A program made the position numbers and the translations under genes. Source: an uncultured Sterolibacteriaceae bacterium (GTDB lineage: Bacteria; Pseudomonadota; Gammaproteobacteria; Burkholderiales; Rhodocyclaceae). Taken from it: DNA of 64,000 nucleotides. Below the pieces are notes generated by a model. The model saw only the letters and a program-made list of their open reading frames with translations, was not told the origin of the DNA and searched no databases. Numbering within the stretch: the first letter of the stretch is position 1; every line of letters begins with the position of its first letter. The stretch is from assembly GCA_937888595.1 (NCBI GenBank), contig CALARK010000001.1, positions 11,310 to 75,309 of the forward strand, read 5' to 3'. Shown piece after piece: positions 54,307 through 63,236 of the stretch.

Positions 54307-55368
54307 ATGTTATCGGCACACGCCATGAAGGTCGTCATCGTCGACGACACGCAGATCAACGTCACCCTGATGCAGGCGCTGGTGAACCGCATCGAAGGCT
54401 GCGAGGCCGTCTGTTTCACGGAGTCGGCCCTCGCGCTGGAATGGTGCATCGGCAATGCGCCCGACCTGGTGATCGTGGACTACATGATGCCGGCCCCCGA
54501 CGGCATGGAGTTCATCCGCTGCTTCCGGGCACATCCCGCCAAGGCGGACGTACCGGTGCTGATGGTCACGGCCGACCACGAGAAGGAAGTCCGCTACCGC
54601 GCGCTCGAATCCGGCGCCAACGACTTCCTGACCAAGCCGGTCGACCGCATCGAATTCACGTCGCGCGTGAAGAACATGCTGGCGATCCGCCGCAATCACC
54701 TGGCACTGGCCGACCGGGCGGCGCTGCTGGCCGACGAGGTCTACAAGGCGACCGCCGAGATCCGTGAGCGCGAGCGTGAAGCCGTTTTCCGCCTCGCGCG
54801 CGCCGCCGAGTTCCGCGACCCCGAGACCGGCGCGCACATCCAGCGCATGGCGCACTACTCGCGCCTGGTCGCCGCGGGCATCGGCCTGGACGCGCAGCAG
54901 CAGGACCTGATCCTCGAAGCTGCACCGATGCACGATGTCGGCAAGCTCGGCACGCCCGACCTGATCCTGCTCAAGCCGGGCAAGCTGACCCCCGAGGAAT
55001 TCGCCGTGATGAAGCAGCACGCCACCATTGGCTGGGAGATCCTGCGCGACTCGAGCGCGCCGACCCTGCAGGTGGCCGCGGAGATCGCCTACACCCATCA
55101 CGAGAAATTCGACGGCAGCGGCTACCCGCGCGGCCTCGCCGGCGAGGACATCCCGCTGTTCGGACGCATCGTCGCCATTGCCGACGTCTTCGATGCACTG
55201 ACCTCGGCACGTCCCTACAAGCCGGCGTGGGAGTTCGATCGCGCCTGGGCGTTCATCGCGGAAAACCGCGGCAGCCATTTCGACCCGCAGTGCGCCGATG
55301 CCTTCCTCGCCCGGCGCGAAGACGTGCTCGCCATCCGCGCGCAGTTCCGGGATCCCGACGAGGAATAG
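54307..55368 (+). CDS. HD-GYP response regulator (cyclic-di-GMP phosphodiesterase)
   Basis: This 353-residue protein has a CheY-like receiver (about 8-125, phospho-Asp58 in DLVIVDYMMP, Lys in TKPVDR), a linker helix and an HD-GYP domain (about 155-350). Its metal and substrate motifs are APMHDVGKLG, THHEKFDGSGYPRG and IVAIADVFDALTSARPYK. These are complete, so it should hydrolyse cyclic-di-GMP (or related). The RpfG-type layout fits. It lies 38 bases after the cyclase-hemerythrin gene, so both messengers may respond together. Confidence 0.93.
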   Translation: MLSAHAMKVVIVDDTQINVTLMQALVNRIEGCEAVCFTESALALEWCIGNAPDLVIVDYMMPAPDGMEFIRCFRAHPAKADVPVLMVTADHEKEVRYRALESGANDFLTKPVDRIEFTSRVKNMLAIRRNHLALADRAALLADEVYKATAEIREREREAVFRLARAAEFRDPETGAHIQRMAHYSRLVAAGIGLDAQQQDLILEAAPMHDVGKLGTPDLILLKPGKLTPEEFAVMKQHATIGWEILRDSSAPTLQVAAEIAYTHHEKFDGSGYPRGLAGEDIPLFGRIVAIADVFDALTSARPYKPAWEFDRAWAFIAENRGSHFDPQCADAFLARREDVLAIRAQFRDPDEE

Positions 55369-55371
55369 CCC

Positions 55372-56145
55372 TCAGATCAGCGGCAGTCCAGGGCCGAGCC
55401 GCTTCAGTGCCGCACGCGCCTGCTGCCAGTCCGGATACAGGCCCTCGACCGTCGCCCAGAAGCGCGGGCCGTGGTTCATCTCGACCAGGTGGGCGGCCTC
55501 ATGGACGATGACGTAGTCGATCGGTGCCGGCGGCAGATGGATCAACCGCCAGTTGAGCCGGATGCCGCTGCGTGCGCTGCAGCTGCCCCAGCGGGCGCGC
55601 GCCGACGACAACGCGAGCGGCGGCATCGGCTGGCCGAGGCGTGCCGCCGCGGCGGCGAGGCGCGGCCGGAAATACTCGATTGCCCGGCGCTGCAGGGCGC
55701 GCCGTGCGAGTGCGGCAAGATCGGCGGCAGGCCTCGCGGCAAGCCATAACCGGTCCTCGCCACCGGATTCGGACGGTTGCCACAAGCCGCGATTGTGGCC
55801 GCTCGTGACCCGCACCTCCACCTCCGAACCCAGCACCGGCAGCCGGGCGCCATCGTGGACGGGCAAATGGCGGCGCGCGGCCTGGCCGGCCAATTCGTCG
55901 AGCTTGGCGAGCACCCATTCGCAATGGCTGGCGACGAAGGCCTCGATGTCGGCCAGCGCGATGCTGCGCGGTGCATTGACGTGCAGTCCCCGCTCGTCGA
56001 TGCGCATGGACAGCCGGCGCCGGTCGCGCCGCAGGCGATAGGGCACCAGCCGGCCGGACAGCAGCAGATGGCGGGCTTCTCCGGCATGGCCGGCGGGGGG
56101 CAGGCGGAACAGTTCCAGTTGGGCCGGCAGCGGCGCCATCGCCAT
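55372..56145 (-). CDS. YgjP-type metal-dependent hydrolase (DUF45/WLM)
   Basis: This 257-residue protein has the YgjP/SprT-like zinc motif HEAAHLVEMNHGPRFW and the preceding RARWGSCSARSGIRLNWRL. The N-terminal region (VPYRLRRDRRRLSMRIDERG) matches DUF45 proteins; E. coli YgjP has UTP pyrophosphatase activity reported, although it looks protease-like. The stop of the upstream relative overlaps its start by one base. It is followed by no further gene in this direction. Confidence 0.9.
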   Translation of the reverse strand: MAMAPLPAQLELFRLPPAGHAGEARHLLLSGRLVPYRLRRDRRRLSMRIDERGLHVNAPRSIALADIEAFVASHCEWVLAKLDELAGQAARRHLPVHDGARLPVLGSEVEVRVTSGHNRGLWQPSESGGEDRLWLAARPAADLAALARRALQRRAIEYFRPRLAAAAARLGQPMPPLALSSARARWGSCSARSGIRLNWRLIHLPPAPIDYVIVHEAAHLVEMNHGPRFWATVEGLYPDWQQARAALKRLGPGLPLI

Positions 56146-56621
56146 CAGGTGCAGGCGAAGAGGTCGCCGCAGGTGGGGGCGGAGGCCGGCGCGCCGGCGG
56201 CCATTGCCCTCAGGAGCACCTGCTCGATCGTGGCGTCGGTCTGCTCGATCAGGCGCCAGTGGCAGCGCAACAACTCACCTTCACGCTTTGCCCAGTCGCC
56301 GCGCTTGCCGAACGCCAGCACGATGCGCGGCAGCGGCCGTCCCGCCGGCACCGACTTTTGCACCATGGCGGAAAACAGGCACTGCGCTTCGTCGCGCAGC
56401 CAGCTTTCAGCGGCATCGCGGACCTGGCGCGGGGTCGCAGCCGGCGGCAGCGGCAGATGCAGCTCGTCGCCGGCGCGTTCGGGCAGGCGGCAGGTCGTGT
56501 CGAGCACCAGGGTCAGCCATCCGCCACGGCAGGCGATCCGGCCACCACCGCCCCAGTGGGTTTCCTGATCGGGCCGGGCGGCATCAAGCCGCAGCTTCAG
56601 TTGCGGCGTGCGGGGTTTCAT
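56145..56621 (-). CDS. Degenerate YgjP-like paralogue without HExxH
   Basis: This 158-residue protein begins MKPRTPQLKLRLDA. Its second half (KRGDWAKREGELLRCHWRL) lines up with the WGSCS...LNWRL region of the adjacent YgjP-type protein. Where the HExxH motif should follow, it has QVLLRAMAAG and stops soon after. It looks like a tandem duplicate that lost the active site. It overlaps plsC by 38 bases and the active gene by one base. An antisense copy of the dispersed repeat encodes KSVPAGR. Confidence 0.7.
   Translation of the reverse strand: MKPRTPQLKLRLDAARPDQETHWGGGGRIACRGGWLTLVLDTTCRLPERAGDELHLPLPPAATPRQVRDAAESWLRDEAQCLFSAMVQKSVPAGRPLPRIVLAFGKRGDWAKREGELLRCHWRLIEQTDATIEQVLLRAMAAGAPASAPTCGDLFACT
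56336..56359 (+). repeat. Dispersed 24-bp repeat, copy 16 (in YgjP-like paralogue)
   Basis: One mismatch to consensus. Antisense to the gene; read as KSVPAGR. Confidence 0.9.
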
Positions 56622-57339
56622 GCTTGTAGCGATGCGGGCTGAGGCGGCGCATCTCGGCTTCGATCCAGGCTTCGGCGGCGGCATTCACCTGCTCGGCGGT
56701 TTTGCCGGCCGGATCGATCGCCGGACCGATGCTGACCGTCACCGTGCCCGGCCTCTTGATGAAGGCCTTGCGGCGCCAGCATTCGCCGGAATTGAGCGCC
56801 ACCGGCACGACCGGCGCGCCCGAGGTCACGGCCAGATGGGCCCCGCCGATCTTGTAGCGCTTGTGATGGCCGGGCGCGACGCGTGTCCCCTCGGGGAAGA
56901 TGACGATGCTGTAGCCCTCGTCGAGCCGCTGCTTGCCGCGTTCGGCGACCTGGTTGAGCGCCGCCTTGCCGGCGGCCCGGTCGATGCCGACGAAGGGCAT
57001 CAGCTTGAGCCCCCAGCCGAAGAAGGGCAGCCAGTGCAGTTCGCGCTTGTACACGAAGGAGGTGAGCGGGAAAATCTCCTGCAGCGCGAAGGTTTCCCAG
57101 GCCGACTGGTGCTTGCTCATGATGATGCAGGGCGTCGCCGGAATGTTTTCCGTGCCGAGCACGCGCTGGTCGATGCGCAACAGCTGGCGCACCAGCCCCA
57201 TGATCAGGCGCACCATCGGCATGACGAAAAGTCGGCGCTGGCGCGACGGCCGCCAGAAGGTCAGCAGCAGGCCGAGCACGGTCGCCACGACAAGTATCGA
57301 CAGCAGCAGCATGAACAGCAGCGAGCGCGGGAAGGTCAT
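56584..57339 (-). CDS. plsC: 1-acyl-glycerol-3-phosphate (lysophospholipid) acyltransferase
   Basis: This 251-residue membrane enzyme makes phosphatidic acid. It has an N-terminal hydrophobic anchor (LLFMLLLSILVVATVLGLLL), the acceptor block SKHQSAWETFALQ (HX4E rather than HX4D) and FPEGTRVAPG. The HQSxWE variant recurs in betaproteobacterial enzymes, so activity is expected. It is downstream of gmhB. A sense copy of the dispersed repeat encodes PSRQRRLF close to the membrane anchor. Confidence 0.92.
   Translation of the reverse strand: MTFPRSLLFMLLLSILVVATVLGLLLTFWRPSRQRRLFVMPMVRLIMGLVRQLLRIDQRVLGTENIPATPCIIMSKHQSAWETFALQEIFPLTSFVYKRELHWLPFFGWGLKLMPFVGIDRAAGKAALNQVAERGKQRLDEGYSIVIFPEGTRVAPGHHKRYKIGGAHLAVTSGAPVVPVALNSGECWRRKAFIKRPGTVTVSIGPAIDPAGKTAEQVNAAAEAWIEAEMRRLSPHRYKHETPHAATEAAA
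57227..57250 (-). repeat. Dispersed 24-bp repeat, copy 17 (in plsC)
   Basis: Two mismatches to consensus. Sense to plsC but in a third reading frame (PSRQRRLF). Confidence 0.82.
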
Positions 57340-57345
57340 GGCGGG

Positions 57346-57888
57346 TCAGCTCGTCAGCTGCTTCACGGCAGCGGCGAGGTCGGCGAAGACCGGCGTGCCG
57401 GGCGGCAGGGCCGGGTCGGCTTTCGTCTTCCTGCCCTTGCCCGTCAGCACCAGCATCGGCTGGGCGCCGACCGCAAGGGCGGATTGCAGGTCGCGCAAGC
57501 TGTCGCCGATGACCGGCACGCCCGTCAGGCTGAGGTTGTAGCGCGCCGCTACTTCCTTGAGCATGCCGGCTTTCGGCTTGCGGCAACCGCAGTCGTCCGC
57601 ATTGGTGTGCGGGCAGAAAAAGATCGCGTCGATGCTGCCGCCGGCATGGTTGACGGTCTTGATCATCTTGTCGTGGATGGCGTTGAGCGTGTCCATGCCG
57701 AACAGGCCGCGGCCGATGCCGGACTGGTTGGTGCACACCACGACGCGCCAGCCCCACTGGTTGAGCCGCGCGATCGCCTCCGGGCTGCCGGGGATCGGAA
57801 TCCACTCGTCCGGCGACTTGATGTAGAGGTCGGAGTCCTGGTTGATGACGCCGTCGCGGTCGAGGATGATGAGCTTGGAACCGGGCAT
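57346..57888 (-). CDS. gmhB: D-glycero-D-manno-heptose-1,7-bisphosphate 7-phosphatase
   Basis: This 180-residue HAD phosphatase acts in the ADP-heptose branch of lipopolysaccharide core synthesis. Motif I is IILDRDGVINQDSD. The structural zinc loop has CPHTNADDCGCRKP (Cys-His-Cys-Cys). VVVCTNQSGIGRG and VIGDSLRDLQSA are the other HAD motifs. It follows glyS and precedes plsC with only six bases between, as usual in betaproteobacteria. Confidence 0.94.
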   Translation of the reverse strand: MPGSKLIILDRDGVINQDSDLYIKSPDEWIPIPGSPEAIARLNQWGWRVVVCTNQSGIGRGLFGMDTLNAIHDKMIKTVNHAGGSIDAIFFCPHTNADDCGCRKPKAGMLKEVAARYNLSLTGVPVIGDSLRDLQSALAVGAQPMLVLTGKGRKTKADPALPPGTPVFADLAAAVKQLTS

Positions 57889-57895
57889 GGCCGAA

Positions 57896-59989
57896 TTATG
57901 TGCTCAGGCGGGAAAGATCGGCGACGCGGTTCATCGCCTGGTGCAGGATCGCCAGCAGGCCGAGGCGGTTGTTGCGCAGCGCCATGTCCTCGGCATTCAC
58001 CATCACAGTATCGAAGAAGGCGTCCACCGGCGCCTTGAGGGCGGCCAGGGCTTGCAGCGAAGCCGCATAGTCGCCGCGCTCGAAGGCCGCGTCGGCCTGT
58101 GGCTTCACGGCGTTCAGCGCGCCCTGCAGGGCGGTTTCGGCGGCTTCCCTGAGCAGCGCGGGATCGACCTGCGCCGTCACGCCACCCTCGACTTTCTTGA
58201 GGATGTTGCCGACGCGCTTGTTGGCGGCGGCGAGGCTCGCGGCTTCGGGCAGGGCGGCGAAGGCGCGCACGGCGGCGAGGCGCTTCGGGATGTCGCCGAG
58301 GCGCTGCGGCCGCAGGCCGACCACGGCGTCCACTTCCAGTGCCGAGTAGCCCTGCTCGCGCAGGCTGCCGGCGAGCCGTTCGTAGATGAAATCGAACAAC
58401 TGCTCGACGACCTTGGCGTCGGTCAGCTTCGCGGCCTGGAACAGCCAGGTCAGATCGAGCGGCAGATCGCGCTCGCTCAGCATGCGAATCACCCCCAGCG
58501 CATGGCGGCGCAACGCGAAGGGATCCTTGTCGCCGGTCGGCAGCTGGCCGATGCCGAACATGTCGGCCAGGGTTTGCAGCTTGTCAGCCAAGGCCACGCA
58601 CAGGCCGGCGTCGCCACGCGGCAATTCGTCGCCGGCGAAGCGCGGCTTGTAGTGGTCCTCGATGGCATCGGCGATCTCGACGGACTCGCCGTCGTGCAGC
58701 GCGTAGTAGCGCCCCATGATGCCCTGCAGCTCGGGGAACTCGCCGACCATGTCGGTCAGCAGGTCGGCCTTGGCCAGCACGGCGGCGCGGTCGGCGGCGT
58801 TGGCGAGTGCTTCGCCGCCCAGCTTTTCGCCGATGGCGCGGGCCAATGCGGCGACGCGCTCGACGCGTTCGCCCTGAGTGCCGAGCTTGTTGTGATAGAC
58901 CACTTTCGCCAGGCCGGGGATGCGGTCCATCAGCGATTTCTTGCGGTCCTGGTCGAAGAAGAACTTCGCATCGGCGAGGCGCGGGCGCACCACGCGCTCG
59001 TTGCCGCCGATCACGGCGGAGGCATCCTCCGGCGAGATGTTGCTGACGACGAGGAACTTGTGGGTCAGTTTTCCCTCATTTCCCTTGCTTGCATCGAGCA
59101 GCGGGAAGTACTTCTGGTTGGCCTTCATCGTCAGGATCAGGCATTCCTGCGGTACGTCGAGGAATTCCTTTTCGAACTGGCAGGTCAGCACGTTCGGGCG
59201 CTCGACCAGCGCGGTCACTTCGTCGAGCAACGCGTCGTCCTCGATCGGCTTCAGCCCCTCCTTGGCGGCGGCCGCTTCGAGCTGGCGCACGATCTCGGCG
59301 CGGCGGGCGGCGAAGCCGGGGATCACCGCGCCTTCGCTCTCCAGTTGCAGCGCGTAGCTGTCGGCATCCTTGATCGACACGAGCAAATTTGTCGCCTCGA
59401 AGCGGTGGCCCTGCGTCTCGCGGCCGGCCGTCAGGCCGAGCACGGCAATCGGCACGACGTCGGCGCCATGCAGCGCGACGAGCTTGTGGGCCGGGCGCAC
59501 AAAGTTCACGCTGCTCCAGCCGTCCTGCAGCTGATAGCTCATCACCTTCGGGATCGGCAGCGCGGCCAGCGCGGCTTCCAGCGCGGCCTGCAAGCCCTCC
59601 TGCAAGGTCGCTCCCGGCACGACGCTGTCAAGGAACAGCGCTTCGGCCTTGCCATCCATCGCGCGCTTGAGGCCGGGCACGACGGAGGCATCCTGTCCCA
59701 GCGTGGCGAGCTTCTTGAGCAGCGCAGGCGTCGGCTGGCCGTTGGCTTCGAGCGCCACGGCAACCGGCATCAGCTTCTGTTGCACCGCCTTGTCGGCGGC
59801 CTTGGCGGCGACATTCGTCACATGCACGGCGAGGCGGCGCGGCGAAGCATAAGGCGTCACGGTCGTCTCATCGACCAGGCCGGCCGCCTTCAATTTGGCG
59901 GCCAATGCGGTGGCGAAGGACTCACCCAGTTTCTTCAGTGCCTTGGGTGGCAGTTCTTCGACGAAGAGTTCGACGAGCAGGTTCTTCAT
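57896..59989 (-). CDS. glyS: Glycyl-tRNA synthetase beta subunit
   Basis: This 697-residue subunit contains the HD-like catalytic-support domain and tRNA-binding domains of the heterotetrameric enzyme. It begins MKNLLVELFVEELPPKALKKL. Typical segments are HRFEATNLLVSIKDADSY, TMKANQKYFPL and the C-terminal anticodon-binding domain. ATG 59989 overlaps the glyQ stop (ATGA). The frame remains open upstream to position 62284 because of GC bias; that extension is not coding. Confidence 0.96.
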   Translation of the reverse strand: MKNLLVELFVEELPPKALKKLGESFATALAAKLKAAGLVDETTVTPYASPRRLAVHVTNVAAKAADKAVQQKLMPVAVALEANGQPTPALLKKLATLGQDASVVPGLKRAMDGKAEALFLDSVVPGATLQEGLQAALEAALAALPIPKVMSYQLQDGWSSVNFVRPAHKLVALHGADVVPIAVLGLTAGRETQGHRFEATNLLVSIKDADSYALQLESEGAVIPGFAARRAEIVRQLEAAAAKEGLKPIEDDALLDEVTALVERPNVLTCQFEKEFLDVPQECLILTMKANQKYFPLLDASKGNEGKLTHKFLVVSNISPEDASAVIGGNERVVRPRLADAKFFFDQDRKKSLMDRIPGLAKVVYHNKLGTQGERVERVAALARAIGEKLGGEALANAADRAAVLAKADLLTDMVGEFPELQGIMGRYYALHDGESVEIADAIEDHYKPRFAGDELPRGDAGLCVALADKLQTLADMFGIGQLPTGDKDPFALRRHALGVIRMLSERDLPLDLTWLFQAAKLTDAKVVEQLFDFIYERLAGSLREQGYSALEVDAVVGLRPQRLGDIPKRLAAVRAFAALPEAASLAAANKRVGNILKKVEGGVTAQVDPALLREAAETALQGALNAVKPQADAAFERGDYAASLQALAALKAPVDAFFDTVMVNAEDMALRNNRLGLLAILHQAMNRVADLSRLST

Positions 59990-60915
59990 GCCGCTTTCTC
60001 CAGCGCTTTTTCCAGCTTCGCCAGCACTTCGGCGGCATGCTCCTTCGGCGCCATCGGGAAGCCGAGGCGCGCGCGGCTGTCCAGATACGCTTGCGCGACG
60101 CTGCGCGCGAGGTTGCGGATGCGGCCGATGTAGGCGGCCCGTTCGGTGACGGAAATCGCGCCGCGCGCATCGAGCAGGTTGAAGGTGTGGGCCGCTTTCA
60201 GGACCTGCTCGTAGGCCGGCAGCGCCAATTGCTGCTCCATCAGGTGCTTCGCGTTGCCTTCGTGCGCACCAAAGGCGTGCAGCAGGAACTCGACGTTGCT
60301 GTGCTCGAAGTTGTAGGTGCTCTGCTCCACCTCGTTCTGGTGGAACACGTCGCCGTACTTGAGACCCGGCGCATAGACGAGATCGAAGACATTTTCGACG
60401 CCCTGCAGGTACATGGCCAGCCGCTCCAGGCCGTAGGTGATCTCGCCGGTGATCGGCTTGCAGTCGATGCCGCCGACCTGCTGGAAGTAGGTGAACTGGG
60501 TCACCTCCATGCCGTTGAGCCAGACTTCCCAGCCCAGGCCCCAGGCGCCGAGCGTCGGGTTTTCCCAGTCGTCCTCGACGAAGCGCACGTCGTTCTTCTT
60601 GAGGTCGAAACCGAGCGCTTCGAGCGAGCCGAGATAGAGCTCGAGGATGTTCGCCGGCGCGGGCTTGAGCACCACCTGGTACTGGTAGTAGTGCTGCATG
60701 CGGTTGGGGTTCTCGCCGTAGCGGCCGTCCTTGGGGCGGCGCGAGGGCTGCACGTAGGCGGCTTTCCAGGGCTCGGGGCCGATAGCGCGCAGGAAGGTGG
60801 CGGTGTGCGAGGTGCCGGCACCGACTTCCATGTCGTAAGGCTGCAGCAGCGCACAGCCCTGCTTGTCCCAGAATTCCTGCAGGCGCAGGATGATTTGTTG
60901 AAACGTCGGCTTCAT
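59986..60915 (-). CDS. glyQ: Glycyl-tRNA synthetase alpha subunit
   Basis: This 309-residue class II catalytic subunit pairs with GlyS. It begins MKPTFQQIILRLQEFW and contains CALLQPYDMEVGAGTSHTAT, VQPSRRPKDGRYGENPNR and LERLAMYLQGVENVFDLVY. The MEVGAGTSH string is conserved in the family, so the repeat-like DNA there is not a copy. It is followed by glyS with four-base overlap and preceded by lnt. Confidence 0.97.
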   Translation of the reverse strand: MKPTFQQIILRLQEFWDKQGCALLQPYDMEVGAGTSHTATFLRAIGPEPWKAAYVQPSRRPKDGRYGENPNRMQHYYQYQVVLKPAPANILELYLGSLEALGFDLKKNDVRFVEDDWENPTLGAWGLGWEVWLNGMEVTQFTYFQQVGGIDCKPITGEITYGLERLAMYLQGVENVFDLVYAPGLKYGDVFHQNEVEQSTYNFEHSNVEFLLHAFGAHEGNAKHLMEQQLALPAYEQVLKAAHTFNLLDARGAISVTERAAYIGRIRNLARSVAQAYLDSRARLGFPMAPKEHAAEVLAKLEKALEKAA

Positions 60916-60945
60916 GATGGCGGGGAAATTCGAGAAAGTGCGATT

Positions 60946-62394
60946 TTACCGACTGCGGCGCCGGCGGTAAGCCGCCAGTAGCGCAGGCAAACAGGCGCAG
61001 ATTGCCAGCATGAGTGCCAGACGGTCGCCCCAGCGCGCATAAGGAGTAAAGCCAGTGAAGCCCTGGGCCTCGACACGTAGCGCCCCGGAGGTAAATGCCG
61101 GCAACTGGCCGAGTACGCGCCCGTCGGGAGTGATAGCCGCAGTGATCCCCGTATTCGTCGCACGCAGCATCGTGCGGCCGGTTTCGAGGGCGCGCATCCG
61201 GGCGATCTGCAGGTGCTGCGGCTGGGCCAGCGAATCGCCGAACCAGGCGGTATTCGACAGATTCACCAGCAGCGTCGCCGCGGGCAGGGCGTCGAGGATT
61301 TCCGCGCCGAACAGGTCCTCGTAGCAGATGTTCGGTGCGATCTTCTGGCCGGCGATGTCCAGGGGAGGCTGATGCGCCGGACCGGCGGAGAAATCCGACA
61401 TCGGGATGCGCACGAGGTCGAAGAACCAGGCGAAGCCCGGCGGGACGTATTCGCCGAAGGGCACGAGGTGGCGCTTGGCGTAGGTCTGCACGCCCTCCCG
61501 GGTGATGGCGACGGCGCCATTCACGTAGCCGCCCTCGCGGTGACGCACCGCCATGCCGAGCAGCACGTCGCCGTGGTGCGTCAGTTCGCGCAGGATGTCG
61601 CGCGGCAGCTCGTTGAAGAACAGCGGAATGGCCGTTTCCGGCAGGACCGTCAGCGCGGCGGGCTGTTCCTGCGCGAGGCGCACGTAGGTGTCGATCGACA
61701 GCGGCAGGCGTTCCGGCTCCCATTTCAGGCTCTGCGGCACGTTGCCCTGCAGCAGGCTGACCTTGACGGGGGCGCCGGCCGGCTGCGTCCAGTCCATGCC
61801 GCGCAGCAGCGCCCCGCCGGCGATGACGGCAACGAGCAGGACCCAGGTCGCCCGGCGGCGCGCGTCGAGCGCGAAGGCCGCCGCGACCAGTGCGGCGAGG
61901 AAGCCGATGCCATACACGCCGAGCACGGCGGCGTAGCCGGCCAGCGGGCTCGGCGGCGTCTGCGCATAGCCGAGCGCGAGCCACGGGAAACCGGTGAGCA
62001 ACCCGCCGCGCAGCCCTTCGGCCAGCGTCCATGCACCGGCGAACAGCAGGGCGTCTTGCCAAAAGTCGGCACCGGCAAGACGGCGCCCCAGATAGGCCGC
62101 CAGCGCAGGAAACAGCGCGAGATAGCCGCAGAACAGCAGGGTGGCGATAGCCGCGACGGGCGCCACCATGCCGCCGACGTCGTGCAGGCTGACATAGACC
62201 CACGACACGCCCGCCAGGAAAAAACCCAGCCCGTATCCATAGCCCAGTGCCGCGGCGCGGGCCGGCGTGGCGGCGCGACGGCACTGGCCGAAAAGAATGG
62301 CCAGTGCCAGGATCGGCAGGGGAAACAGTTCGAAGGGCGCGAAACCGAGGACACTGACCGCGCCGAGCAGCAGCGCGACGAGCCAGGGCCTCAT
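60946..62394 (-). CDS. lnt: Apolipoprotein N-acyltransferase
   Basis: This 482-residue inner-membrane nitrilase-family enzyme N-acylates lipoproteins. After several N-terminal helices comes a nitrilase domain with the catalytic triad in LPETAIPLFFNEL (Glu), AKRHLVPFGEYVP (Lys) and ICYEDLFGAEILD (Cys). A sense copy of the dispersed repeat encodes RRLAGADFWQD in an N-terminal loop. The start overlaps corC by four bases, and the order ybeY-corC-lnt is conserved in proteobacteria. Confidence 0.95.
   Translation of the reverse strand: MRPWLVALLLGAVSVLGFAPFELFPLPILALAILFGQCRRAATPARAAALGYGYGLGFFLAGVSWVYVSLHDVGGMVAPVAAIATLLFCGYLALFPALAAYLGRRLAGADFWQDALLFAGAWTLAEGLRGGLLTGFPWLALGYAQTPPSPLAGYAAVLGVYGIGFLAALVAAAFALDARRRATWVLLVAVIAGGALLRGMDWTQPAGAPVKVSLLQGNVPQSLKWEPERLPLSIDTYVRLAQEQPAALTVLPETAIPLFFNELPRDILRELTHHGDVLLGMAVRHREGGYVNGAVAITREGVQTYAKRHLVPFGEYVPPGFAWFFDLVRIPMSDFSAGPAHQPPLDIAGQKIAPNICYEDLFGAEILDALPAATLLVNLSNTAWFGDSLAQPQHLQIARMRALETGRTMLRATNTGITAAITPDGRVLGQLPAFTSGALRVEAQGFTGFTPYARWGDRLALMLAICACLPALLAAYRRRRSR
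62061..62084 (-). repeat. Dispersed 24-bp repeat, copy 18 (in lnt)
   Basis: Three transition mismatches to consensus. Sense to lnt; read as RLAGADF. Confidence 0.78.
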
Positions 62395-63233
62395 GAACCG
62401 GCGTCGAGCGCCAGGCCCTTCTGCGGATCGACCAGCAGGGTGTGCACGCGGCGGCTGTCGGCGCGCAACACCTGCAGCCGCAGGCCGTCGGCGATCACGA
62501 CCTCGTTGCGCCGCGGCAGGCGGCCGAGCCGGTGGATGACCAGGCCGCCGACGGTGTCGAAGTTCTCGTCCGAGAAGTTCGTGCCGAAGGCGGTGTTGAA
62601 GTCCTCGATCTCGGTAGTGGCCTTGACGCGGTAGCGCCCGGCGTTGTCGAGCACGATGTTGCCGACCGACTCGTCGAAGTCGTATTCGTCCTCGATGTCG
62701 CCGACGATCTGCTCCAGCACGTCCTCGATGGTGACGAGACCGGCGACACCGCCGTATTCGTCGACGACGATGGCCATGTGGTTGCGCGAGGCCCTGAATT
62801 CGCGCAGCAGCACGTTCAGGCGTTTCGATTCGGGGATGAACACCGCCGGCCGCAGGCTGTCGCGCAGGTCGAACTCCTTGCCGGCAAAGTGGCGCAGCAG
62901 ATCCTTCGCCAGCAGGATGCCGATCACGTCGTCCTTGCTGTCGCCGATCGCGGGGAAGCGCGAGTGGGCGGTCTCCAGCACGAAATCGACAAGCTTCTCG
63001 GGCGGTTCGTGGATCGAGATGATGTCCATCTGCGCGCGCGGCACCATGATGTCGCGCACCTGCATCTCGGAAACGGCCAGCGCTCCCTCGATGATCGAGA
63101 GGGCATCGGCATCCATCAGGTTGCGATCGTGGGCGCCGCGCAGGAGTTTCAGCAGCTGTTCCCGGTCCTCGGGCTCTCCCAGCAGCAGCAGGGAGAGTCT
63201 TTCAAAAAATGACGGTCGACTGGAAGGGTCCAT
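62391..63233 (-). CDS. corC: CorC-type Mg/Co efflux-associated CBS protein
   Basis: This 280-residue soluble protein has two CBS domains (IMVPRAQMDIISI to VIGILLAKDLL, and HMAIVVDEYGGVAGLVTIED) and a CorC_HlyC domain at the C terminus. The N terminus (FFERLSLLLLGEPEDREQLLKLL) is typical of CorC. It lacks the DUF21 membrane domain that the related protein at 1996-3258 has. It lies three bases after ybeY. Confidence 0.94.
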   Translation of the reverse strand: MDPSSRPSFFERLSLLLLGEPEDREQLLKLLRGAHDRNLMDADALSIIEGALAVSEMQVRDIMVPRAQMDIISIHEPPEKLVDFVLETAHSRFPAIGDSKDDVIGILLAKDLLRHFAGKEFDLRDSLRPAVFIPESKRLNVLLREFRASRNHMAIVVDEYGGVAGLVTIEDVLEQIVGDIEDEYDFDESVGNIVLDNAGRYRVKATTEIEDFNTAFGTNFSDENFDTVGGLVIHRLGRLPRRNEVVIADGLRLQVLRADSRRVHTLLVDPQKGLALDAGS

Positions 63234-63236
63234 GGA

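Noticed and set aside
57842..60133. 763-codon plus-strand open frame antisense to glyS
   Set aside because: High GC leaves antisense frames open. The composition is Gln/Gly/His/Arg-rich without domains, and it is opposite a clear glyS.
60815..60832. Sequence resembling the dispersed repeat in glyQ
   Set aside because: It encodes the conserved GAGTS string of glycyl-tRNA synthetase and lacks the CCGTC arm.
59990..62284. Upstream continuation of the glyS frame (1462 codons in total)
   Set aside because: It covers glyQ and lnt in a wrong frame. GlyS homology starts at ATG 59989, which overlaps the glyQ stop.
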